A stretch of 64,000 nucleotides of DNA from assembly GCA_949298065.1 (NCBI GenBank), contig CASFUZ010000001.1, positions 82,793 to 146,792 of the forward strand, given 5' to 3'. Below are positions 24,917-34,038 of this stretch, piece after piece. The DNA comes from an uncultured Pseudomonadota bacterium. Its GTDB lineage: Bacteria; Pseudomonadota; Alphaproteobacteria; RF32; CAG-239. The position numbers and the translations under genes are program-made. Below the pieces are notes generated by a model that saw only the letters and a list, made by a program, of their open reading frames with translations, ran no database searches and was not told where the DNA came from. Positions within the stretch are counted from its first letter, which is position 1, and each line of letters opens with the position of its first letter.

Positions 24917-25184
24917 TCTTTTATTACAATAATATATTGATTTTTCATATTATATATGAGAATAGGGCTCATAAAACCCAAAATAAGATAAATAAATAAT
25001 TCAGAAACAACCAAGCAAGCATTAATGACACCAGAAGGATAACGCACATATTTGTCGCAAACAAATTTTACAAGCTCACACCAAGCACATCCATTACGTT
25101 TTTTTTGCGCGTTTTAATTAACCTTTGACAAAACGGCTAGTACCTTGAAAAACAAAAATTTTTGATGAGGGAACACCCTTAACA

Positions 25185-25216
25185 ACAAATATATTTGTCG
25201 CATAATATATATTATG
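25185..25216. promoter_or_regulatory. Two adjacent perfect palindromes, operator-like
   Basis: ACAAATATATTTGT (25185-25198) and CATAATATATATTATG (25201-25216) are both perfect palindromes of 14 and 16 bases separated by two bases. A related ATTTGT-CGCAA-ACAAAT inverted repeat lies at about 25050-25066. They may be protein-binding sites, but AT-rich DNA produces such palindromes by chance more often than mixed sequence does. Confidence 0.35.
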
Positions 25217-25341
25217 TATAAAAAGATGGATTTTAGGAGAGGTGTGCAATACCACAAAACAAAGCTCTCAGAACGAGCTCAACAAAATTCAACGCATATT
25301 TATATTTTTATACGTCAGCTTAGCAAATCAATTCAAAAATC

Positions 25342-25668
25342 TTATGATAACTTTGCCAGATGCTTAACAATCAAATCTTTCATTACATTCAAGTCGCCAT
25401 CAGCTTGCAGATAAAAATAAATTCCACCGACTATAACAATCAGCAAAACAATCATTGGCCAACTTAAGGATAAACCATTTTTCTCATCACCAATTTCCGG
25501 CAATGATTCTTTATAATAAATTCCTTTTCTTCCTGCGTGAATATAATTTCCTTTCGGCCCCATTCCGACACGCAACCCTTTAACACCGAAAGACAATCCG
25601 ACACCGGATTTTGAAAAATTAATTCTTAGCGGACCAAAATTAAAACCTTTTCTTAAATAGAACCCCAT
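25342..25668 (-). CDS. DUF4236 domain protein
   Basis: 108 residues. The N-terminal ~55 residues have the DUF4236 pattern: MGFYLRKGFNFGPLRINFS, SGVGLSFGVKGLRVGMGPKG. One membrane helix follows (WPMIVLLIVIVGGIYFYL) and a short charged tail. AGTGGGGATGGTAAG before the ATG gives a strong ribosome site. It lies 18 bases after yejF and may be the last gene of that operon. Function unknown. Confidence 0.82.
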   Translation of the reverse strand: MGFYLRKGFNFGPLRINFSKSGVGLSFGVKGLRVGMGPKGNYIHAGRKGIYYKESLPEIGDEKNGLSLSWPMIVLLIVIVGGIYFYLQADGDLNVMKDLIVKHLAKLS

Positions 25669-25686
25669 CTTACCATCCCCACTCTT

Positions 25687-27276
25687 TTAGACCGAAGCCT
25701 CAATCAGCGCTTTCGTATATTCTTCATGTGGATGCTCAAAAATCTGTTCTTTTGAGCCCATTTCCACAAATTTGCCATCTTTCATAACAGCAATTCTGTC
25801 AGACATAGCCCTAACAGCCTTCATATCATGCGATATAAAAATATAGCTCAAGCCTTTATCTTTCTGAATTTTTTGCAATAAATCAATAATTTGTGCCTGA
25901 ATTGTAACATCTAAGGCCGAAGTTGGCTCATCTAACACCAAAATTTTTGGCTCCAAAATCAAAGCTCGCGCTATTGCAATTCTTTGCCTTTGTCCTCCGG
26001 AAAACTCATGCGGATATTTATCAAGTACATCTTCACCAAGACCAACTTCCGCCAATGCTTTTGCAGCTAAATTTCTTTTTTCTTTTGCAGATAACTCTGG
26101 CCGATGCACTTCCAAACCTTCAGCCACAATCTGCGACACATTCATCCTCGGATTAAGTGAATTATATGGATCTTGGAAAACAATCTGCACACTTCTTCTA
26201 AAACTTTTACTTTCTTTTCTAATTTGTTGTTTTTCTTTATTTTTTACAATAAAATTACCTTTGGCTTTAATCAAATCTACAATCGCCATACCAAGCGTTG
26301 TTTTACCCGAACCGGACTCTCCGACAATGCCTAAAGTCTCACCTTCTCGCAAATCAAAACTGATATCATCTACAGCCTTAACCTCGCTAATCACCCTTCC
26401 CCAAAAATTCTTCTTTAGCGGAAAATAAACTTTCGCGTCTTGAACAGAGAGCACAATATTACTTTTAATATTATCATTGTATTTCAATGAAGAATGAGCA
26501 TTAATTAAAGTTTTAGTGTAAGAATCTTTTGGGCTTTCAAAAATACTTTCCGTATTACCCTGCTCCATGATTTTACCATCTTTCATAACGACAATACGAT
26601 CCGCAATTTTACGCACCAAACGCAAATCATGGCTGATAAAGATAATACTCATTCCAAGCTTTTTACGCAAATCCATCAATAAATCAATAATTTGCGCCTG
26701 AATTGTAACATCTAAAGCTGTTGTTGGCTCATCTGCAATCAAGATTTTTGGCTTATTTGCAATCGCCATGGCAATCATCACACGTTGCCTTTGCCCACCC
26801 GAGAGCTCAAACGGATAGGCTTTCATCCGCTCTTTAGCATTCTTAATGCCCGTTAGTTTCAGTAAATTTAAAACTTCTTTTTTTATTTGTTTTTCAGACA
26901 GTTGACTATGTAACCTTAAAGTTTCGCCAATTTGTTTTTCTATTCTGTGCAACGGGTTTAATGAGGACATTGGTTCCTGAAAAATAAAAGCAATATCAGC
27001 TCCGCGCACAGCTTGCAAATCCTTTTCATCAGCTCGGATAAGTTCTTTTCCGCCAAACTTAATAGAGCTTTGGGCTGAATGATAAGATTTCGGATAAGGC
27101 AGCAACCCCAAAACTGACAAGGCCGTAACCGATTTTCCTGAACCGGATTCTCCCACAATCCCCAAAACCTCGCCTTCATTGAGCTTAAAGGAAATATCAT
27201 CAACCGCAAGCTTGTCCGGCCTACCGTTTTCTCCCTTAAATCCGACACTTAAATGTTGCACATCTAACAAAGACAT
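25687..27276 (-). CDS. yejF: Peptide ABC transporter, fused double ATPase
   Basis: 529 residues, the same length as E. coli YejF. Two complete ATPase domains are fused: Walker A GESGSGKS near 41 and again near 320, signatures LSGGQRQR and FSGGQRQR, and Walker B ILIADEPTTALD and ILVLDEPTSALD. YejABEF imports oligopeptides and peptide antibiotics such as microcin C. The ATG overlaps the yejE stop by one base (TGATG). Confidence 0.92.
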   Translation of the reverse strand: MSLLDVQHLSVGFKGENGRPDKLAVDDISFKLNEGEVLGIVGESGSGKSVTALSVLGLLPYPKSYHSAQSSIKFGGKELIRADEKDLQAVRGADIAFIFQEPMSSLNPLHRIEKQIGETLRLHSQLSEKQIKKEVLNLLKLTGIKNAKERMKAYPFELSGGQRQRVMIAMAIANKPKILIADEPTTALDVTIQAQIIDLLMDLRKKLGMSIIFISHDLRLVRKIADRIVVMKDGKIMEQGNTESIFESPKDSYTKTLINAHSSLKYNDNIKSNIVLSVQDAKVYFPLKKNFWGRVISEVKAVDDISFDLREGETLGIVGESGSGKTTLGMAIVDLIKAKGNFIVKNKEKQQIRKESKSFRRSVQIVFQDPYNSLNPRMNVSQIVAEGLEVHRPELSAKEKRNLAAKALAEVGLGEDVLDKYPHEFSGGQRQRIAIARALILEPKILVLDEPTSALDVTIQAQIIDLLQKIQKDKGLSYIFISHDMKAVRAMSDRIAVMKDGKFVEMGSKEQIFEHPHEEYTKALIEASV

Positions 27277-28349
27277 CAGCTATTCTTCCTTGCATCAAAA
27301 GCATCACGCACACCCTCGCCTATAAAAATAAGCAAAGTCAACAAGCTAGAGAGCACAACAAAGATGGTGATTCCAATCCAAGGCGCTTGCAGATTATCTT
27401 TACCTTGCCGCACCAAATCTCCCAAACTCGGATAATCCTGCGATAAGCCCAAACCCAAAAAATCAAGCGCGGTCAAAGCCACAATAGCTTCCGACAAAAC
27501 AAAAGGCACAAAAGTAACCGTTGCCACCACGGCGTTTGGCAAAATATGCCGAAAAATAATCCGTCCGTTGCCAACACCCAAGGCTTTTGCCGCTTTAACA
27601 TATTCCAAGTTTCTGGCACGCAAAAACTCTGCGCGCACCATTCCGGTCAAACTCGTCCAAGAAAACAACATCAAAATAATGAGCAAACTCCAAAATGTCG
27701 GTACAAAGATACTGGCAACGATAATCAGAATAAACAATTGCGGCAAAGATTCCCAAATTTCCATAAATCTTTGCATAAAGATATCAATTTTTCCGCCCCA
27801 ATACCCCTGAATAGCGCCGGCCGCAATACCGATAACCGAAGAAACCGCCGTCAACAAAAAAGCAAATACTACTGAAAGCCTGATACCATATAAGATTCTG
27901 GCCAAGATATCGCGTCCTTCATCATCAGTTCCGAGCCAATGTCTGCTACTCGGTGCCGCCGGTGTCGGAGAAAGTAAATCGTAATCTACTGTATTAAAAG
28001 AGAACGGAATAAGCGGCATAAGCATCCACCCTTCTCGCTCAACATTTTGCTTAATATACGCATCACGATAATCTGCCGGTGTCGGAAAATCTCCGCCAAA
28101 TTCTTGTTCTGTATACTCAAACAAAATCGGAAAATAAAATTTTCCCTTATATTTCATAATCAGAGGTTTATCATTAGCAATAACTTCTGAGAACAAAGAC
28201 AAAGCAAACACAGCACCAAATATCACTAAAGAAACAAAAGCGCGCTTATTTTTGGCAAAAGCACATAATCGCCGTTGTGTTAGCGGAGAAAAACCTTGCC
28301 AAATATGCTCTTTAAGCCTTTCTAACAAAAGTTTATTCCTTTTGCTCAT
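27276..28349 (-). CDS. yejE: Peptide ABC transporter permease
   Basis: 357 residues. An N-terminal helix (AFVSLVIFGAVFALSLFSEVI) is followed by a YejE-type periplasmic segment (GKFYFPILFEYTEQEFGGDFPTPADYRDAY, recognisable by FPILFEYTEQEFGGDFPTP), then the BPD_transp_1 domain with HWLGTDDEGRDILARILYG and the EAA-like loop EYVKAAKALGVGNGRIIFRHILPN. The start overlaps the stop of the upstream sulfatase-like gene by 17 bases. yejA and yejB, normally upstream, are absent here. Confidence 0.9.
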   Translation of the reverse strand: MSKRNKLLLERLKEHIWQGFSPLTQRRLCAFAKNKRAFVSLVIFGAVFALSLFSEVIANDKPLIMKYKGKFYFPILFEYTEQEFGGDFPTPADYRDAYIKQNVEREGWMLMPLIPFSFNTVDYDLLSPTPAAPSSRHWLGTDDEGRDILARILYGIRLSVVFAFLLTAVSSVIGIAAGAIQGYWGGKIDIFMQRFMEIWESLPQLFILIIVASIFVPTFWSLLIILMLFSWTSLTGMVRAEFLRARNLEYVKAAKALGVGNGRIIFRHILPNAVVATVTFVPFVLSEAIVALTALDFLGLGLSQDYPSLGDLVRQGKDNLQAPWIGITIFVVLSSLLTLLIFIGEGVRDAFDARKNS

Positions 28350-30795
28350 CTGTTGCAGGAGTTTGAGCCAAATCTTGTTTCATCTTTTCTTTCAAAGATT
28401 CCACCTTTTGTTCCATCTGTTCCGCCACTTCACTTGCCATCAACGGCGCTTTGCTCACAATTTTTTCCGGCTCTTTTTTCTCTACCACCTGTTGGCCTTG
28501 AGGATCTTGCTCTTCTTTTACATTTTCAGATATATCCGGTTGAGGTTCTTGCGCCTCAACCTCAACAACTTCGGTTGAAACCTCAGCCTCATCTTCTGCT
28601 GTAGTTTGTTCTTGCTCAACCTCTTCTGCCACAATCTCTTTATTTTCAACATCTTCCGTTTTTTGTTCTATCTCTGGGGATTGTTCTTCGGGTTTCTCGG
28701 GCTCTTCTAACATCTCCTCTTTTGGCTTAGCCGCCACTTCTGCTTCAAACATTTGAGCTTGTTTTTCAACCTTCTTTTCTAAGGGCAACAATTCATCCGG
28801 CACTCCGTCATTAAACATTTCGGCAGTTTCGGCTTCTTTTTCCTGTTTTAGCGCTTGCTCAGAAGCTTTTTGAACCGGTAGCGGTATGATTTCCTTAACA
28901 TTTTTTTTATTTGCTGCCGCCCAAAGTTTATACCAATCATCAAAATATTTTATGGCAGTTTGCGTCATCTGACTTGTAATTTGATAACGACCCAACATTC
29001 CTTTTAACTCTTTTTTAGCACCGGAATGAACATTTAAATCCTTCATTTCCACACATTTACCACGGCGGAACAAATACTGATTCAAAATATCCGGAGCTTC
29101 ACAAATCTCTTCCCCCACGACAAAATTTTTCTTCAACGGATCTCTGATAGCCATTGTAACCAGTTTTTTATTCTTAAAATCGGGAACAAATTGCCGTTCT
29201 TTCACATTTTGCAAATCATCAGCTCCGCTTAACCCTTGAATAACAATAACCGTTTCATCCAAGACACCTGATTTTTGCAAGAAAGCAACAAATTGCTCCA
29301 ATTTACCATACAAGCAGGCACTCTGATCCAAATAAGCCGACCTTTTGTTGAACAGATTTTTATTAATAACCCAAGGCAAACTCTCCATATGCAACCATTG
29401 TGAAGTTGGCTTAATCTTACAATACTCATTGTAAACAAACATATTTGCGGGCAAATCCCACAAAACAAAATAAGCCTGATTACCTCTGTCTTTTACAATA
29501 TCTTTGCTAAGTTTTTCCAACATTTGTGGCGTATCAACCACATACAAATTATCAGACTTAACTCCAACCATCAGCATATTATCAGATTTAGCAAAGGCCT
29601 TAAAAGTATCATAAAATATCTTCATATTCTTAAAAAGCCCCATGCTATCCAACCATTGAACAACCAACAACTGTGTTTTTTCAATCACAGATAAACGCAT
29701 ATTAGCAAAACTTATGGGAGAATTGACCTTTTCAACACATCTGTCTACGTTACGCATACCATTTTTGCTACATAAATCAATACCCCTTGTTTTATAAGCC
29801 GAAATCTTATACTTAGCGCGTTTAAACACTCCATAGAGCTGATTCTCATTCAGATAAATATATTCATCATTAAGATTCTTAAAGCTCCAATAACCATCCA
29901 TTGGCACGGCTGAAGCAACAAAAGTTTCTTCCTTATCATTGGAGAGATTATTCAAATTACGCACCGCGTTCATAAAAGCATCATCATTTTGAACAAAAGC
30001 ATTAGGATAAAGTTTGAAGCCGTTTTTAGCAAAGAAGCCGAGCATAATATTTTGAACTTTTTCCACCTTATTCACATCGGAATTAGCTTCTTTCATATCT
30101 TCTAAATAGCTCAGCGATGCAGCATTAGGAAGCATAATATAAACAAACTTTTTTCCACGTTCATCTTTGGAGAATGCGTTATCATAAACTGTTTTATATA
30201 TTTGGTGATTATTGCGATTAAAATACTCATCAGCCAAAATTCCCAAGAAGACAACAGCCAAAGCTCCCATAAAATAAGCAATATTCTTTTTTTCCGCCAT
30301 CACCAGAAAAACATATGTAATGATTGCCGCTGCCACAGATGTCACAATATGGGAATTTCCCATAAAATTAAGAGCCAAATCATTTCCTAAATAAGGTGCA
30401 AGCAAATATACCAAAAAAGAAGACTGATCAAATAAAGCAAATTGCTTTAACAACACAAAAACAAAAAAACCAACAATAGTGGATGTAACCACATTTTGTA
30501 AGAAGGAAGAAAATGATATTAAGAACATCACCCCTAGCACCAGAACAAACACAGCTCCCATGACAAACAATGTTTCAGGCACCATCGTAAAACCGGAAGA
30601 AAAAATGGAAAAATTACCGGCACTAATAAAAAGTAAAAAATCAATATTGATTAACAAAGCAATAATTATACCTTTAACCAACCAATCAAACAAATAGACA
30701 CTAAAATCGCGTTTAGTGCTCACACGCTGAAACTTTTGTTTTTTACTACTACGAACAGATACAGGAGCTGGTTCATCAACAATAATGTCTTCCAT
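28333..30795 (-). CDS. Large membrane protein with sulfatase-like ectodomain and acidic tail
   Basis: 820 residues from ATG 30795, with GAGGG eight bases upstream. Five or so membrane helices span about 30-200 (DFLLFISAGNFSIF, LFVMGAVFVLVLGVMFLI and others). The periplasmic part from about 210 recalls the alkaline-phosphatase/sulfatase fold: KFVYIMLPNAASLSYLEDM near its start, LYGVFKRAKYKISAY, and VIVIQGLSGADD where active enzymes carry an SDHG-type metal motif. The metal ligands appear lost, so it may be inactive. From about 640 a Glu/Pro/Val-rich tail of ~180 residues ends the protein. It is translationally coupled to yejE. Fold call is tentative. Confidence 0.5.
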   Translation of the reverse strand: MEDIIVDEPAPVSVRSSKKQKFQRVSTKRDFSVYLFDWLVKGIIIALLINIDFLLFISAGNFSIFSSGFTMVPETLFVMGAVFVLVLGVMFLISFSSFLQNVVTSTIVGFFVFVLLKQFALFDQSSFLVYLLAPYLGNDLALNFMGNSHIVTSVAAAIITYVFLVMAEKKNIAYFMGALAVVFLGILADEYFNRNNHQIYKTVYDNAFSKDERGKKFVYIMLPNAASLSYLEDMKEANSDVNKVEKVQNIMLGFFAKNGFKLYPNAFVQNDDAFMNAVRNLNNLSNDKEETFVASAVPMDGYWSFKNLNDEYIYLNENQLYGVFKRAKYKISAYKTRGIDLCSKNGMRNVDRCVEKVNSPISFANMRLSVIEKTQLLVVQWLDSMGLFKNMKIFYDTFKAFAKSDNMLMVGVKSDNLYVVDTPQMLEKLSKDIVKDRGNQAYFVLWDLPANMFVYNEYCKIKPTSQWLHMESLPWVINKNLFNKRSAYLDQSACLYGKLEQFVAFLQKSGVLDETVIVIQGLSGADDLQNVKERQFVPDFKNKKLVTMAIRDPLKKNFVVGEEICEAPDILNQYLFRRGKCVEMKDLNVHSGAKKELKGMLGRYQITSQMTQTAIKYFDDWYKLWAAANKKNVKEIIPLPVQKASEQALKQEKEAETAEMFNDGVPDELLPLEKKVEKQAQMFEAEVAAKPKEEMLEEPEKPEEQSPEIEQKTEDVENKEIVAEEVEQEQTTAEDEAEVSTEVVEVEAQEPQPDISENVKEEQDPQGQQVVEKKEPEKIVSKAPLMASEVAEQMEQKVESLKEKMKQDLAQTPATDEQKE

Positions 30796-30873
30796 TTTTG
30801 CAACCCTCAATATTCATATTTTTGATTTACACCCAATCTAAGCACATTTTTTTAGACATTTAAAGCACAAAAA

Positions 30874-30904
30874 CCCCAGACCTGCATAAGTCTGGGGCTT
30901 TTTT
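30874..30904. terminator. Terminator of rpsD
   Basis: CCCCAGAC pairs with GTCTGGGG (30874-30897, loop of about 8). A runs precede it and T runs follow, so it works in both directions. On the minus strand it ends the rpsD transcript before the membrane protein gene. Confidence 0.88.
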
Positions 30905-30919
30905 TGAACTCTAAAAAGA

Positions 30920-31534
30920 TTATCTTGAGTAGTATTCGATAACCAGGTTCGGTTCCATAACGGCGCCATAAGGAACGTCATCAAACTTCGGAACGAAAGT
31001 ATATTTAGCAGTCAGCTTTTTGCTGTCAACTTCAACATATCCCGGAACATCACGAACCGTAGACTCAACGGCAGCAATAACAATCGGGAGCTGTTTAGAT
31101 TTTTCGCGAACTTCAATAACATCGCCGGCTTTAACCATATAAGAAGGAATATTAACCTTCTTGCCGTTAACCAAGATATGACCATGGTTAACAAACTGAC
31201 GAGCAGCAAAAATGGTTGAAGCGAACTTAGCTTTATAAACCAAGTTATCCAAACGAGATTCCAAAATACCGATTAAGTTTTCGGCAGCATCACCTGTTCT
31301 TCTGATAGCTTCAACATAATATTTGTGGAATTGCTTTTCAGAAACGTTACCATAATAGGTTTTGAGCTTCTGTTTTGCGTGCAATTGCTCACCATAGTCA
31401 GTTTGTTTTTTTCTTCTCTGACCATGTTGACCCGGAGCATATTCTCTCTTATTCAACGGACTTTTCGGATCGCCCCAGATATTGCTCAAATAACGGCGAG
31501 CCGGTTTTTTCTTTGCAGAAACAATACTTTTCAT
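30920..31534 (-). CDS. rpsD: 30S ribosomal protein S4
   Basis: 204 residues. Typical S4 segments are [33 protein letters not shown] and the S4 RNA-binding domain [39 protein letters not shown]. The N-terminal ~15 residues ([15 protein letters not shown]) differ from the usual MTKR-type start but align in length. AAGGAAAA precedes the ATG. S4 nucleates 30S assembly and in several bacteria represses its own operon; here it stands alone with a structured leader. Confidence 0.97.
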   Translation of the reverse strand: MKSIVSAKKKPARRYLSNIWGDPKSPLNKREYAPGQHGQRRKKQTDYGEQLHAKQKLKTYYGNVSEKQFHKYYVEAIRRTGDAAENLIGILESRLDNLVYKAKFASTIFAARQFVNHGHILVNGKKVNIPSYMVKAGDVIEVREKSKQLPIVIAAVESTVRDVPGYVEVDSKKLTAKYTFVPKFDDVPYGAVMEPNLVIEYYSR

Positions 31535-31580
31535 TAAAATTTTCCTTTTATTTATTAGCTAACATTATTGTCCCGGTAGT

Positions 31581-31664
31581 TTTGGTTCTTAAATGCCAAA
31601 CGGGGAATTTCACCCTCATTCCCGGAAGTATGCGCAATCTAACGCAGTTTTTACATAATTTCAA
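31581..31664 (-). promoter_or_regulatory. rpsD promoter and structured 5' leader
   Basis: On the minus strand TTGAAA (31664-31659), 17 bases and TAGATT (31641-31636) form a promoter. The ~95-base leader folds into two hairpins: GGGAAT..ATTCCC (31623-31603) with GAGGGTGA in the loop and TTTGG..CCAAA (31600-31581). Similar leaders control ribosomal protein genes in other bacteria, so S4 feedback is a reasonable inference. The segment GGGTGAAATTCCC resembles part of an FMN riboswitch, but the other conserved parts are missing. Confidence 0.5.
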
Positions 31665-31740
31665 GCAAAATCTTATAAATAAATATAGATTTTTTTCAAT
31701 TAAGTAATAAAATAAGCAAAAATTCAGCAGGAACCATAAA

Positions 31741-33480
31741 ATGTCTTATGATTTAATGTTTCAACAAGCTTTGGCTTTGCACGAACAAGGACGCTTTGAT
31801 GAGGCGGAAAACCTTTACCGCCAAATATTGCAAACCGCCCCCAATAATCCTGATGTACTCAATCTTTTGGGGCTCGTTGCTCAAGCAAAAGGCGTGCATA
31901 ATGAGGCTGTTGAACTCTTTTACCAAGCCATACGCCAAGCCCCTGCCCATGCCCCGTTTTATTTCAACTTAGCTCTGTCGTTAGATATGTGGGGCAAACC
32001 TTATGAGGCAATAGATACATATCAAAAAGCCCTCAGCCTAAAACCGGACATCAAAGAAGCTTGGAACAATATCGGAAATATCTATAAAAGCCTAAAAGAT
32101 AATCCAAACGCAACCTCCGCTTACCAAAAAGCCATTGCCTTGGACAAAGACTATGCTGAACCGCAAGCCAACTTAGCATACCTAAATCATGACATTCAGG
32201 CACTCACGGAGCTATGCCGAAAATATCCCGAAAACGCACAGAGTTTTTATTTCTTAGCCAACGAGTTTTATAACAAAAAAGACTATAAGCAAGCCAAAGA
32301 AAACATCATCAAAGCGGAACAAAATGCGCAAATGGACGCAGATGTCAAAAACCTATACGGACTAATTTTGTTAGCAAAAAAACACCCCAAAGAAGCAAAA
32401 GTATATTTTCAAAAAGCTTTGCTGCTCAATCCGCAAAATATTTCCGCACTTATTAATCTTGCCAACCAAGAAACCGCGGATTTAGAGTTTAAAGAAGCCG
32501 AAAAGCACTACAAACGCGCTCTGGAGTTTTCTCCTCAAGACTTGGATGCGCACATAAATTATGCTGATTTTTTATATCATCAGCATCGCCTGCCCGAAGC
32601 CTTGGAAGAATATCGCTCTGCCGTCATCATCAACCCTGCTCAGCCAGAGATTAGCAATAATCTGGGTATAATCTTAAAGGATTTAGGCGAATATGAAGAG
32701 GCATTGGGATTATTTTTCAATGCTTTCAACCTTGCTCCACAAATAGAAGAAATTTCAGTCAATATTGCTGAAACTCTAACCCTCTTATATGCAAAAGATA
32801 TTGAAACAGCAAAAAAAATTGCTCAAAATTGGTATAAACTGGCTCCGGATAACACTTTTGCCATTCACACCAAAGCAGCCCTAACAGGAGAAAAAGACAT
32901 TGAGAATACTCAAATTTATGCTGAAAAGCTTTTTGACAATTTCGCTGATAATTACGAGCTGGTTCTCCAAAAGCTTGATTACGGCGTTGTCCGAAGCCTT
33001 AGAGACTTTACGGGGAATGTTCAAGGTCGTCTTGTGGATTTGGGATGCGGCACGGGGCTTGCTGGCATGGTTTATAAAACCCCTTCTACCGAGCTTATCG
33101 GCGTTGATATCTCCGAAAAAATGCTCCAAAGAGCCAAAGAAAAAGGAATCTACCAAGAACTGATAAAATCCGATATTTTGTCTTATCTGCAAAACAAACC
33201 GCAGGCAGATTTGTTTATTGCCGCTGATGTTTTTAATTATATCGGCGAGCTTTTGCCAATTTTTAAGGCTGTTTTTCCGCAAAAGCTGGCCTTTTCCACC
33301 GAAAATCTGCAATCAGAGAAAGATTATGCTCTACAACCCAACGGCCGCTTTGCCCACACCCCCCAATACATTAAAGAATGTTTAGAAAAAGCAGGATATA
33401 AAGACATCAAAAGCCAGGAGACCACACTCCGCACCGAAAACGGACAAACCGTACAAGGCACCCTCTGGAAGACATGGTAA
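31741..33480 (+). CDS. TPR-repeat protein with C-terminal methyltransferase domain
   Basis: 579 residues. About ten TPR units run from residue 1 to ~390 (e.g. ALHEQGRFDEAENLYRQIL, NNIGNIYKSLKDNPNATSAY). A class I SAM-dependent methyltransferase follows: motif I VDLGCGTGLAG (about 430-440), LIGVDISEKMLQRAKEKG, ADLFIAADVFNYIG and the C-terminal FAHTPQYIKECLEKAGY. TPR-methyltransferase fusions occur in many proteobacteria; the substrate is unknown. It is transcribed divergently from rpsD. CAGGAACC precedes the ATG. Confidence 0.88.
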   Translation: MSYDLMFQQALALHEQGRFDEAENLYRQILQTAPNNPDVLNLLGLVAQAKGVHNEAVELFYQAIRQAPAHAPFYFNLALSLDMWGKPYEAIDTYQKALSLKPDIKEAWNNIGNIYKSLKDNPNATSAYQKAIALDKDYAEPQANLAYLNHDIQALTELCRKYPENAQSFYFLANEFYNKKDYKQAKENIIKAEQNAQMDADVKNLYGLILLAKKHPKEAKVYFQKALLLNPQNISALINLANQETADLEFKEAEKHYKRALEFSPQDLDAHINYADFLYHQHRLPEALEEYRSAVIINPAQPEISNNLGIILKDLGEYEEALGLFFNAFNLAPQIEEISVNIAETLTLLYAKDIETAKKIAQNWYKLAPDNTFAIHTKAALTGEKDIENTQIYAEKLFDNFADNYELVLQKLDYGVVRSLRDFTGNVQGRLVDLGCGTGLAGMVYKTPSTELIGVDISEKMLQRAKEKGIYQELIKSDILSYLQNKPQADLFIAADVFNYIGELLPIFKAVFPQKLAFSTENLQSEKDYALQPNGRFAHTPQYIKECLEKAGYKDIKSQETTLRTENGQTVQGTLWKTW

Positions 33481-33559
33481 TAAATATTTCTTAAATTTAA
33501 CCTTCATTTAATTAACTTGTCTTATATTAACTGCATCAGATAAAATTGGAGAAAAGACC

Positions 33560-33883
33560 ATGGACAAACTCAAACAATATTTTCCTTTAATAAAAAGAAC
33601 ATTTATCTTTCTGTTAGGCAGTTGGATTTTTGCATATGGTACAGCTTCTGTTGTAACCATTTTTTGGCTGGAATCATTACAAAACATAAGTATTGAAAGC
33701 ATCCGCAGCTATTTTCAGGATCCATTCCCAAACATTTTTGTTTCGGCGCTTAAGATGTATGTCATTGTCTACATTTTGTTTTACACCCTACCCGACAAAA
33801 TCCAAAATGCCAAAATCTGGCTTCGTGGCATCTATTTTCTGCTGTTTTATATCTTCTGCTGCTTAACATATTTTTGGATTTAA
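33560..33883 (+). CDS. Small membrane protein
   Basis: 107 residues with three hydrophobic stretches: FIFLLGSWIFAYGTASVVTIFWL, IFVSALKMYVIVYILFYTL and GIYFLLFYIFCCLTYFWI. A TTGGAGAAAAGACC ribosome site precedes ATG 33560. No family recognised. A weak imperfect hairpin with a T run (33902-33941) follows. Confidence 0.65.
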   Translation: MDKLKQYFPLIKRTFIFLLGSWIFAYGTASVVTIFWLESLQNISIESIRSYFQDPFPNIFVSALKMYVIVYILFYTLPDKIQNAKIWLRGIYFLLFYIFCCLTYFWI

Positions 33884-33901
33884 GCAAACAAGAATCAACA
33901 A

Positions 33902-33941
33902 AGCCCCACAATGTCGCAAGATATTACGGGGTATTTTTTTT
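33902..33941 (+). terminator. Probable terminator, imperfect hairpin
   Basis: CCCC..AAT pairs with ATT..GGGG across two mismatches, followed by TATTTTTTTT. It begins 18 bases after the small membrane protein gene. Confidence 0.5.
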
Positions 33942-33964
33942 GGCGTTTTTGTCTATTTTTTGTA

Positions 33965-33993
33965 TTTACAACCTCAAATAAATATGATATTAT
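33965..33993 (+). promoter_or_regulatory. Promoter of the hypothetical gene at 34039
   Basis: TTTACA (33965-33970), a 17-base spacer and TATTAT (33988-33993), each differing from consensus at one base. It lies about 45 bases before the start codon. One of the clearest promoters in the window. Confidence 0.65.
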
Positions 33994-34038
33994 CCCTTTC
34001 AAACAACGATATTATTAACCACATAAAAACTTAAGAAT

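Larger units (their letters stand above)
24805..25341. other. 537-base intergenic region with repeats and palindromes
   Basis: No supported protein gene. It holds the lipoprotein terminator, an 18-bp-arm inverted repeat at 24855-24916, a third half-copy of that repeat at 25265-25281, two copies of ATATTTGTCGCA (about 25048-25059 and 25191-25202) and two palindromes at 25185-25198 and 25201-25216. A 66-codon frame from 25214 has no ribosome site and overlaps a repeat, so I do not call it. Confidence 0.6.

Noticed and set aside
25214-25414. 66-codon frame after the palindromes
   Set aside because: It has no ribosome site before its ATG, includes a copy of a dispersed repeat, and overlaps the 3' end of the DUF4236 gene on the other strand.
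31581-31664. FMN riboswitch upstream of rpsD
   Set aside because: Only the short GGGTGAAATTCCC segment matches. The other conserved helices and the ACCGGCGG part are missing, and rpsD is not a flavin gene.
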